Origin: JAUVKT01 sp964634565
Lineage (GTDB): Bacteria; Bacteroidota; Bacteroidia; Bacteroidales; VadinHA17
Assembly (NCBI GenBank): GCA_964634565.1
Contig: CAZWLP010000002.1
Span: forward strand, 1-64,000
Direction of reading: 5' to 3'
DNA length: 64,000 nucleotides
The position numbers were made by a program, and so were the translations under genes. Shown here piece after piece: positions 56,771 to 64,000 of the stretch. Position 1 is the stretch's first letter, and every line of letters begins with the position of its first letter. Below the pieces are notes generated by a model. It ran no database searches. It was not told where the DNA came from and saw only the letters and a program-made list of their open reading frames with translations.

Positions 56771-57931
56771 TTATTGAAAAAGGTTATATACTCCCTCTGT
56801 TAGTACATCAGATAATTCTTTATCCATAATTTCAATAAATCTTTCCTGGCTTACTCCTGTATCTACAGGTGTTTTTTTAAAGATAATATCTTCACCTTTT
56901 TCTCCGACCCTTGTTAGCACAAGGCTTTTTCCGTCCTCTTTAAGGATAGCAGATGCCGGTAAGGAAAGAGCCTCCCGTGAGCAGGTAATGATTTCCGTTT
57001 CAACAAATGTATTATTAATAAAACTTACCCGGTCTTTTGTCTTAAGGCTTGCCGTACATAGTATGGTTCTTGACTCCATATCAATGGTCTGGCCTGTTTG
57101 TAAGAGAACAGCCTCATAAATCTTATCTGGTTTATCAGGATCGTAAAATCTTACTGTTTGTCCCTTCGAGAGATTTTCTATATCCTGCTTAAAGACCGAG
57201 ATCTCTAGCTGTAGCTGGTTAGGATCAATAATTTCTACAATAGTGTTATTTGCATCGATAAATTCGCCAAGCTCAAAAAACAGGTCGGTAATATAACCAT
57301 CGATAGGAGAATAAACAGATATAGCCGGCAATATTGATCCCTTTTCAATCGCTGACGGATCAATATTTACCATTAAGAGCAGAGCCTTTAATCCCTCTTT
57401 TTTTGCAAGCATTGTATTATAATCTGTTTCTGCAAGCAACAGATCTTTTCTGGCAGTAATATTTTCCTTCGCTAATTCCTTATTTCTTTCGTAGTTGGCC
57501 TTTAATAAAATAAGCTGATTATAGCTTTCGGCATAGTCCTGCTGTATCTGTATTATTTCGTTGCCTTCAAGAGTAAAAAGTAAATGACCCCTGGAGATTT
57601 TTTCTCCCGGTCTTATATTAATCTTTTTTATTCTTCCGGGAATAAGTGAACTTATATTTGCCTTACCGTTAGGAGAAGCCGTAATATAGCCGTTTGCGCT
57701 AACAGATTGTGTAAAGGTAATGACCTCAGGATTACCAAGCTTCATATTTGCCTGCTTAAATTGAGATTTGGTAATTATTACCTCATCCCGGGCACCTGAC
57801 TCAGTACCCGTGGCAGAAAGATCAGATTCGTTATTACCGGCAGACTCTCCTTTGTTGCCATGGCAGCCGCTTAAAACAAGAAATGCCAGGACCGCGGTAT
57901 GTATCAAAATTTTATTTATTTCCTTTTTCAT
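56771..57931 (-). CDS. RND efflux periplasmic adaptor (CusB/CzcB-like) lipoprotein
   Basis: A 386-residue membrane-fusion protein, starting at the ATG at 57929-57931, with a lipoprotein signal (LIHTAVLAFLVLSGCHGNKG). Two lipoyl-like half-motifs flank an alpha-hairpin: SLIPGRIKKINIRPGEKISR and LFTLEGNEIIQIQQDY, followed by YSPIDGYITDLFFELGEFID (about 205-225). It links the inner-membrane pump to the outer-membrane channel. The CusF/CzcB-type metal-binding N-terminus is not evident. It lies 62 bp after the CusA-TolC gene and is part of one operon with it. Confidence 0.9.
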   Translation of the reverse strand: MKKEINKILIHTAVLAFLVLSGCHGNKGESAGNNESDLSATGTESGARDEVIITKSQFKQANMKLGNPEVITFTQSVSANGYITASPNGKANISSLIPGRIKKINIRPGEKISRGHLLFTLEGNEIIQIQQDYAESYNQLILLKANYERNKELAKENITARKDLLLAETDYNTMLAKKEGLKALLLMVNIDPSAIEKGSILPAISVYSPIDGYITDLFFELGEFIDANNTIVEIIDPNQLQLEISVFKQDIENLSKGQTVRFYDPDKPDKIYEAVLLQTGQTIDMESRTILCTASLKTKDRVSFINNTFVETEIITCSREALSLPASAILKEDGKSLVLTRVGEKGEDIIFKKTPVDTGVSQERFIEIMDKELSDVLTEGVYNLFQ

Positions 57932-57993
57932 TTGATATGTGTTTTTCTTTATGTCAGACTTATGCATATATCTGCCTCTGTATTTAGTATTTT

Positions 57994-60900
57994 TTAAAGC
58001 GATAAATAATTTATTTCGAGAACAAACTCATTATATTTTTGTAGATTATCAAGGTAGTTTAGTTCTATTTCAATTGCTGCGTCAATGCTTTGAACGAGCC
58101 TGAAAAAGTCAATCTCTCCTGCAGAATAGCTTATTTGAGAAGATCTTATTAGTTCATGGGCAATATTTTTACCCGATAATTCATAGTATTTAATATATTC
58201 TTTTTGCCTGCTTATCAGATCACTCAGTTCCGACAATCTGTTATTGTAAGTTCTGCTATAGCTTTCCCTCAGATAATTTGCTGCATCAAGTGAGTGTTTT
58301 GCTGCTTTAATTTTTGATTTTTGTTCTCCCCAGAATATTGGAATACCAAGGCCTATTTCAAAGCCCTGGTAATTTTTTGAGCCCGAATAGTTATTTGTTC
58401 CATTAAAGTATCCCAGTGTAAGATCAGGAAGAAGCCTGTTTTTTTCTGCCTTAACGAAAGCATCCTGCAGCATAGCCGTGTGATTGGCCAGCCGATAGCC
58501 GGGAGTCGTTTCTGCCAGGCCCTGGTTTATTTCAAGAGCTACGGGTTCCTGTTTGGGAACAATAAAATCACCATCATAGTAAATCAGCGACCCGAGAGTA
58601 TTTATTGCTATTCCCAGGTCCTGTTCAAGCTGGGTCTTCAGCACCTTAATATTATGGTATCTGGCCTTTGCAGTAAGCATTTCAAGGTAACTTGTCTCAC
58701 CCTGGATATTGCTTATTTCTGCAGCATCCGCATAGCGGGTAAAGATGCTGTCTGCCTGTTGATATAATTTTAATTTGCTCTGAAGGAGAATGATAGAATA
58801 ATATGCGCCTGAGACCTTAAGTGTTATTTCCCTTTTTTTCATTTCAAAGCGATCTGCAGCCATCAATGAGGATATTGTATTTGCTTTTTTTTGTGCAAAA
58901 TAAACAGTGGGGAAATCAAAACGCTGCTCTCCTCCTATAACACGTATAGGATAGTTATTATCGGCAATATTATTTTCGTCGTAGTTATAGTAAAAAGTTG
59001 TTTTATCAATTGCAAAGGCCGTATTGATAAGAGCCTTGCTTTCTTCAATCATAGAATTGTATGCAGCAAGTTCGCTGTTGTTCGAATATGCCAGTTCAAG
59101 AGCATCTTCAAGAGTAATAATTTCCGGACTGTTCTCGCTCTGAATTGAGGATTGCGACTGAGCAAACAGAGGAATAAGAAGCAGAATTACTGGCAGAATA
59201 ATCTTCTTTGTTTTAAAGCCAGGAGGCCACAGTCGTATACCCGTTACCCTGTCAAAGATAGCGTAGAGGATGGGCAGGGCAAGCATTGTTAGCAGGGTAG
59301 ATGTTACAAGACCTCCAATAACCACGGTGGCAAGAGGTCTTTGTACCTCTGCTCCCGCAGATGTTGATATTGCCATGGGCAGGAAGCCAAGAGCTGCAGC
59401 CGCGGCTGTTAATATTACCGGTCTCAGCCTTTCACGAGTACCCTTCATAATAAGCTCTTTCATATCTGTTATTCCGGATTTCTTTAATTCTTTCAGGTGT
59501 TCAATAAGTACAATGCCATTAAGCACGGCCACGCCAAACAGAGCTATAAATCCAATTCCGGCTGAGATACTGAAGGGCATGCCGCGAATCCACAGCAGAA
59601 AAACACCTCCTACAATAGACAGGGGTATTGCGGTAAATACAAGGGCTGCCTCCTTTAATGACTTAAATGCAAAGTGCAGAAAGATAAAGATAAGTAATAG
59701 TGCTATCGGAACAGCTATTTTTAGTCTTCTTGAGGCATTTCTCAGGTTTTCAAACTGACCGCCGTAATCAATATAATATCCCGAAGGAAGAACCAGTTCT
59801 TCGTTAAGGATATTTTCAATATCTGCCACAACAGATTCCAGGTCACGATTCCTGACGTTTACGCTTACAACTATCCTTCTTTGTGTATCGTCTCTCGATA
59901 TCTTTGCAGGACCTGTAGTATATTCAATATCTGCCAGCTCTTTTAGCGGAACCTGTCCTCCATTAGGCAGACCGACAAAAAGATTTCTTATATTTTCTAT
60001 ATCAACCCGATAATCGGCCTGAAGCCTGGCAACAAGGTCGAACCTCTTTTCTCCTTCAAAAACACTTCCTGCAATACCTCCGGCAAAAGCTGTGGTAAGG
60101 TACTGATTGAGCTCCTCAATTGACAGGCCAAAATAAGCTATTCTTTTACGGTCATATTTTACGCTCATCTGTGGTAGGCCTTCTGTCTTTTCATAAATTA
60201 CATCGGCAGCGCCCGGAACATCGGAAATAAGATCTTTTACTTCTTCTGCCTTTTGGGCCAGGATAGAAAGATCGTCGCCAAAGATCTTTATTGCGAGGTC
60301 GGCACGAACACCGGTGATAAGTTCATTAAATCTCATCTCAATAGGCTGAGTAAACTCGTAGTCAAGACCGGGAATAACCATTAGAGCTTCCTTAAAAAGC
60401 GCAGCCAGCTCTTCTTTGCTGTCTGCCGACACCCATTCTTTTTTAGGTATCAGCTTAATTATCATATCTATTTCCTCCATAGACATCGGATCTGTTGGCA
60501 CCTCTGCGGCGCCTATCCTGCAAACTATCTGGTCTATTTCAGGAAACTTATCAATAAGGATATTTTCCATCTGGGTTGTCAGCGATACAGTATTAGAAAG
60601 CGAAGTACCTGTTTTTAGTACCGGCTGAATAACAAAGTCGCCTTCATCAAGGGTAGGAACAAATTCACCACCCATACGCGAAAAAATAACACCTGTAAGG
60701 ATTAATGAAACCAGCGCCATTCCCAGCAGTATTTTCTTATGATCATACGACCATTTTATTACCGGGTCATAGGAGCGATAAAGAATCTTCATTATTCCAC
60801 GGGTCAGTACAAATTGCTTTTCCTTCTCCGGCTTCAGGAAAAGAGACGAAGCAACGGGCAGCCATATAAGGCTAAATATCATTGCCCCTATTAATGCGAA

Positions 60901-62358
60901 GCTGAACGACAGCGCCATGGGACGAAACATTTTACCTTCAACACCACTCAGGGAAAGAACAGGAATAAAGACAATAAGTATAATAAGCTGTCCGAATATC
61001 GCCGAGTTCATCATCTTGGATGCCCCGTTAAAGGTCACCCTGTCCATAATCAGATGCTTGTCGTCGCTTTTTGCAGTAAGAAGTTCATCCCTGTTGACCG
61101 TGAGCCTGATAACGATAAACTCCACAATTATCACCGCACCATCTATTATAATACCAAAGTCGAGGGCTCCCAGACTCATCAGGTTGGCGTCGATACCAAA
61201 GACATACATCATTGATATAGTGAATAGCAGGGAGAGAGGTATCATAGAAGCAATAACCAGCCCGGATCGCAGGTTACCAAGCAGAAGAAGCACTATCAGG
61301 AAGACAATCAGGCATCCAAACAGAAGATTCTCAAATACAGTGAAAGATGTTTTTCCAATAAGCTCACTTCGCTCAAGAATAGGATTAATAAATACTCCTT
61401 CGGGCAGTGTCTCCTGTACTTCGTCAACCCTCTTTTTTACAGCATCAATTACCTTGTTTGAGTTAGCGTCTTTTAACATCATTATCTGGCCCATTACCTT
61501 TTCTCCCTCGCCATTTGCGGTAATTGCACCAAAGCGGTTGGCGCTCCCAAACTGTACCATTGCTATATCTTTAATAAGAACAGGGATACCTTCAATATTT
61601 GCAACCACAATGTTTTCGATATCTTCAAGCGATGATACAAGTCCGTCACCCCTGATAAAGTAGCTCTGGTATTGTTTTTCAATATATGCCCCGCCTGCAA
61701 CATTATTATTTTTACTTAAAGCATCGTATACCTGGAGCAGGGTAATGCCAAGCCCTTTAATTCTCTCGGGATTAATTGCTACTTCATATTGTTTTAAATA
61801 TCCACCCCAGGTATTTACCTCAACAACTCCGGGTATGCCCGATAGCTGTCGTTTTACCATCCAGTCCTGTATCGTTCTCAATTCCATAATTGAGTATTTA
61901 TCTTCGTAACCGGGCCTGGTATCCAGGATGTATTGATAAATCTCACCCAGCCCTGTACTTATTGGCCCCATTTGAGGCGTTCCAAATCCTTCGGGGATAT
62001 TGGCAGAGGCATTCTTAATTTTTTCTGCTATCAGCTGCCTGGGCAAATAAGTGCCCATCTTATCTTCAAATACTATTGTTACCACAGACAGGCCAAACTT
62101 GGAGATAGACCTAATTTCTGTTACGCCGGGCAGATTAGACATTTCCAGCTCAACAGGATAGGTAATAAACTGCTCCACATCCTGTGTCGACAGGTTTGTA
62201 GAGGTTGTAATTACCTGAACCTGGTTGTTCGTTATGTCCGGTACCGCACCCAGGGGAATATGAAAAAGTGCGAAGACACCAAAACCGGCTAAAGAAATGG
62301 TAATAAGTATCGCAATCAACTTATTTTTTATACTGAAATTTATGATTCGGTTTAGCAT
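57994..62358 (-). CDS. CusA/CzcA-type heavy-metal RND transporter fused to a TolC-like domain
   Basis: A 1454-residue fusion. Residues about 1-1040 are the RND inner-membrane pump: 12 membrane helices, the signature GALDFGIIIDGAVIIVEFIV (about 397-416), PTDPMSMEEIDMIIKLIP, and GIGFIALFGVAVLNGIVLIE near 925-945. Residues about 1075-1454 are an outer-membrane-efflux (TolC-type) domain with ITLEDALELAYSNNSELAAY and VSGAYYSIILLQSKLKLYQQ, giving the complete path across the envelope in one chain. A hydrophobic stretch ending PLFAQSQ (about 1045-1062) separates them and looks like a former signal peptide. The CusB-like adaptor follows. Confidence 0.92.
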   Translation of the reverse strand: MLNRIINFSIKNKLIAILITISLAGFGVFALFHIPLGAVPDITNNQVQVITTSTNLSTQDVEQFITYPVELEMSNLPGVTEIRSISKFGLSVVTIVFEDKMGTYLPRQLIAEKIKNASANIPEGFGTPQMGPISTGLGEIYQYILDTRPGYEDKYSIMELRTIQDWMVKRQLSGIPGVVEVNTWGGYLKQYEVAINPERIKGLGITLLQVYDALSKNNNVAGGAYIEKQYQSYFIRGDGLVSSLEDIENIVVANIEGIPVLIKDIAMVQFGSANRFGAITANGEGEKVMGQIMMLKDANSNKVIDAVKKRVDEVQETLPEGVFINPILERSELIGKTSFTVFENLLFGCLIVFLIVLLLLGNLRSGLVIASMIPLSLLFTISMMYVFGIDANLMSLGALDFGIIIDGAVIIVEFIVIRLTVNRDELLTAKSDDKHLIMDRVTFNGASKMMNSAIFGQLIILIVFIPVLSLSGVEGKMFRPMALSFSFALIGAMIFSLIWLPVASSLFLKPEKEKQFVLTRGIMKILYRSYDPVIKWSYDHKKILLGMALVSLILTGVIFSRMGGEFVPTLDEGDFVIQPVLKTGTSLSNTVSLTTQMENILIDKFPEIDQIVCRIGAAEVPTDPMSMEEIDMIIKLIPKKEWVSADSKEELAALFKEALMVIPGLDYEFTQPIEMRFNELITGVRADLAIKIFGDDLSILAQKAEEVKDLISDVPGAADVIYEKTEGLPQMSVKYDRKRIAYFGLSIEELNQYLTTAFAGGIAGSVFEGEKRFDLVARLQADYRVDIENIRNLFVGLPNGGQVPLKELADIEYTTGPAKISRDDTQRRIVVSVNVRNRDLESVVADIENILNEELVLPSGYYIDYGGQFENLRNASRRLKIAVPIALLLIFIFLHFAFKSLKEAALVFTAIPLSIVGGVFLLWIRGMPFSISAGIGFIALFGVAVLNGIVLIEHLKELKKSGITDMKELIMKGTRERLRPVILTAAAAALGFLPMAISTSAGAEVQRPLATVVIGGLVTSTLLTMLALPILYAIFDRVTGIRLWPPGFKTKKIILPVILLLIPLFAQSQSSIQSENSPEIITLEDALELAYSNNSELAAYNSMIEESKALINTAFAIDKTTFYYNYDENNIADNNYPIRVIGGEQRFDFPTVYFAQKKANTISSLMAADRFEMKKREITLKVSGAYYSIILLQSKLKLYQQADSIFTRYADAAEISNIQGETSYLEMLTAKARYHNIKVLKTQLEQDLGIAINTLGSLIYYDGDFIVPKQEPVALEINQGLAETTPGYRLANHTAMLQDAFVKAEKNRLLPDLTLGYFNGTNNYSGSKNYQGFEIGLGIPIFWGEQKSKIKAAKHSLDAANYLRESYSRTYNNRLSELSDLISRQKEYIKYYELSGKNIAHELIRSSQISYSAGEIDFFRLVQSIDAAIEIELNYLDNLQKYNEFVLEINYLSL

Positions 62359-62674
62359 GGTTGTTTTGAAAAAATTGTTTGAATCTTGACCACAGGTGAG
62401 GCCAAGGTAAATAAAAATTTGGATATTTAGAATATCGGGTTTGCAACACTTGTCTGGAAAAAGGAATTACTTATACAGAAAAACAAAAAAAAAGAAGCGA
62501 CTGACCAGGTCGCTTCTTTTTAAACCATTAATTATCTCTTATGTGTTTTCAAAGTTTTTTAAACTTATTATGATCCAAAAGTAAGGCACAAAGTTGTAGA
62601 AAATCTGTTGTTTTGAAATTTTTACGCTGTCATAGGGCTAAGTAACAGATCCACAAAACTATATGCCCTGTTAT
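62359..62674. other. Intergenic region upstream of the RND operon
   Basis: A 316-bp region between the CusA-TolC start and the small membrane-protein gene. It holds the terminator at 62489-62521 and AT-rich sequence; no gene or clear TAnnTTTG element ahead of the CusA gene was seen, so its promoter is not identified. Confidence 0.5.
62489..62521 (-). terminator. Strong terminator after the histidine-kinase operon
   Basis: AAAAAGAAGCGAC and GTCGCTTCTTTTT form a perfect 13-bp stem around a 7-nt loop (TGACCAG). On the minus strand it is followed by a long T-run, so it ends the kinase and small membrane-protein transcript; the T-tract on the plus strand also allows bidirectional activity. Confidence 0.85.
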
Positions 62675-63118
62675 TTATTTTCTGAGCGCAAATAATCCAA
62701 CCGAAATAATTATAATTATTGTAGAAACACCAAAGTAAAAAACTGAGTATTTGAATTTTTTTGCAGACAACGGTACTTTTTTTATCAGCAGGTTGCCGGT
62801 TATACACAGAATAACAACAAAGATGACGTTTGAAAAATGCTGAATAGCCCAGAAGCGAAGGCTCGAATAGTTCATTGCTTCTTCGGTCGACATTATTTCA
62901 GCAGGCTTTTGCAGGAAGAAGTATAGGATTATTCCAATAACAAGGTCTGCATACAGCAGTGTAAGATATATTTTTCTCAGGCGTATTTCTTTCAGTCCGT
63001 ATTCCCTTTTACTTAGAAAACCGGATATATAATGAATCGTTATATAGACAATCGTAATAAGAAATATTACGCTGAAAATTATATGGAACCTGATAAAATA
63101 TGGATATATCTCCTGCAT
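62675..63118 (-). CDS. Small four-helix membrane protein of unknown function
   Basis: A 147-residue protein with four hydrophobic segments (FHIIFSVIFLITIVYITIHY near 11-30, LYADLVIGIILYFFLQ near 54-69, HFSNVIFVVILCITGNLLI near 93-112, SVFYFGVSTIIIIISVGLFA near 125-144). RFWAIQHFSNVIF with its His (about 87-99) is a conserved pattern of small membrane proteins often annotated as cytochrome-b-like, and the histidines H12, H29 and H93 could bind heme, but this is uncertain. It follows the sensor kinase by five bases, so probably belongs to its operon. Confidence 0.65.
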   Translation of the reverse strand: MQEIYPYFIRFHIIFSVIFLITIVYITIHYISGFLSKREYGLKEIRLRKIYLTLLYADLVIGIILYFFLQKPAEIMSTEEAMNYSSLRFWAIQHFSNVIFVVILCITGNLLIKKVPLSAKKFKYSVFYFGVSTIIIIISVGLFALRK

Positions 63119-63123
63119 AGTTT

Positions 63124-63999
63124 TTAATCTTCAATCTTCAATCCCCCGATAGTTGAAAAATCCACTCTGAAGGAGTGCGTCCCTTCCGAGTAAATATGTT
63201 TAACATTTATTCTATAGTAATTACATATTTTCCTTACTATTTCCAGCCCTATACCTGTGCCTCCCTCTTTTCCCGATCCTTTAATAAAACGTTTAAAAAG
63301 CTGATCCTCCGAAAAAGGAAGAGGAGCCCCCTGGTTTGAAATTTCAACAATACAGTTTTTGAGTCTTACACCTATGTCGCTTCCTCCCGTCCCATGGGTA
63401 ATGGCGTTTTTTAAAAGATTTGAGATTAATACATCAAGCAACATATGATTCATGCGTATTGTGCAATTATCAAGCTCAGAGTTTATGCTAAAGCCTCCTG
63501 CATTAATTAACACATCAAGATTAGTAATATATGTTTCAAGTGCATCTTTAAGGTCAATTTCTTCAGATTCTTCAAACTGCTTATTCTCAATTTTAGCAAT
63601 AAGCAATAAGGACTGGTTAAGCTTTGAGAGCCTGCCTGTTGTATTAAGTATTGAGCTAACTGTTTCAAGATCTGTCTCACTTAAATTTTCAGACTGCAGC
63701 AGCAGCTCTGCCTTGTTCCTGATTATTGCCAGCGGAGTCTGAATTTCGTGAGATGTATTGGCTGTAAGCTCTTTAAGACTTTTATAATCAGACTGGATCC
63801 GGTCGGCCATCTCAAGAAGCACCTTATTAAGCCTGTCGAATTCAGCAATCTCAGATACAGGCAGTACCAGTCCGCCGGGCTTATTAAAATCATAAACATC
63901 AAGTCGTTTAAGGCTATTCGAGAAAGCCGACCATATATTTGTGAATATATACCGGTTAAGAATATATATCATTATTATAAATACTATCAGAAGGGCCAC
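63124..63999 (-). CDS. Sensor histidine kinase, C-terminal part (cut by window end)
   Basis: The visible 291 residues start with a membrane helix (LLIVFIIMIYILNRYIFTNI), HAMP-like linker, and the H-box ANTSHEIQTPLAIIRNKAEL (about 79-98; phospho-acceptor His about 83), followed by the N-box NLLKNAITHGTGG (about 193-205), G1 region (ISNQGAPLPFSEDQLFKRFI), and G2 box (GTGIGLEIVRKICN). It is a PhoQ/CusS-like HisKA-HATPase kinase. The true start lies beyond base 64000, where a response-regulator gene may follow. Next to the RND operon it may sense metal, an inference only. Confidence 0.92.
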   Translation of the reverse strand: MALLIVFIIMIYILNRYIFTNIWSAFSNSLKRLDVYDFNKPGGLVLPVSEIAEFDRLNKVLLEMADRIQSDYKSLKELTANTSHEIQTPLAIIRNKAELLLQSENLSETDLETVSSILNTTGRLSKLNQSLLLIAKIENKQFEESEEIDLKDALETYITNLDVLINAGGFSINSELDNCTIRMNHMLLDVLISNLLKNAITHGTGGSDIGVRLKNCIVEISNQGAPLPFSEDQLFKRFIKGSGKEGGTGIGLEIVRKICNYYRINVKHIYSEGTHSFRVDFSTIGGLKIED

Positions 64000-64000
64000 C

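Noticed and set aside
60917..61663. Long plus-strand open frame of about 248 codons inside the RND transporter gene
   Set aside because: It is antisense to the well-supported CusA domain, very rich in Ser, Ile and Arg, and shows no domain. It is a shadow of the coding strand.
1..64000. CRISPR array, rRNA or tRNA genes, insertion sequences, prophage
   Set aside because: No spaced direct repeats, tRNA cloverleaf, rRNA segments or transposase genes were seen by eye; a covariance-model scan would be needed to exclude small RNAs.

Overview
This is an AT-rich, densely coding stretch of a Bacteroidota chromosome, most likely a member of the Bacteroidales/Marinilabiliales group, though the exact family cannot be fixed from sequence alone. 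The evidence is the gene content (DUF4292 lipoprotein, EnvC and TPR cluster, paired TldD/PmbA, CusA fused to TolC, YwqK/MORN protein, many short lipoprotein signals) and repeated promoter elements of the Bacteroidota primary-sigma type (TAnnTTTG) ahead of genes. No rRNA, tRNA, CRISPR array, transposase or prophage gene was found.

1-11 kb: the start of lemA (cut by the window edge), a nucleoside-diphosphate-sugar-epimerase-like protein, a PmbA/TldD pair, and a stand-alone E2-type acyltransferase. Then comes a three-gene membrane locus (membrane protein, winged-helix regulator, CreD) with two near-identical palindromes at its two promoters. It is followed by lspA, an ArsR-type regulator, a polyprenyl diphosphate synthase and a TlpA-like thiol oxidoreductase lipoprotein, closed by a clear terminator.

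11-33 kb: mostly minus strand. It holds uvrC, adenine deaminase, and a long co-directional run from a flippase through TPR, DUF4292, EnvC, RsbW-like kinase and ybeY to mnmG. Then come a patatin/outer-membrane-barrel protein, a cyclophilin, pheS, an OsmC protein, a Crp/Fnr regulator, and the nadA-MORN-ruvB operon, which ends with an unlisted 56-residue membrane protein. Two ParB-binding (parS-like) palindromes lie in and just upstream of the adenine deaminase gene. The 518-bp AT-rich gap at 32660-33177, between divergent nadA and rpiB, contains DnaA-box-like 9-mers and is a candidate replication-origin region.

33-52 kb: mostly plus strand. It holds rpiB-rrf2-hemW, a coiled-coil membrane protein, a PurF-like protein whose catalytic cysteine is replaced by serine, a thioesterase with a secreted glycoside-hydrolase-like protein, a YciI protein, an M16 peptidase, pdxH, a thioredoxin-fold protein with a LETM1-like protein, an FNR-like regulator with a plausible Fe-S ligand set, and an acyl-CoA ligase/GNAT/FAD-oxidoreductase operon.

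51-64 kb: all minus strand. It holds a DUF1295 methyltransferase/reductase-like membrane protein, a six-gene arsenical-resistance operon (arsR, arsE, arsF, arsG, arsP-like permease, arsC) with two ArsR-type operators, an esterase, and a heavy-metal RND efflux pair (CusB-like adaptor and CusA fused to a TolC-like domain). Upstream of these are a small membrane protein and the C-terminal part of a sensor histidine kinase cut by the window end. The last part reads as a metal and metalloid defence region.
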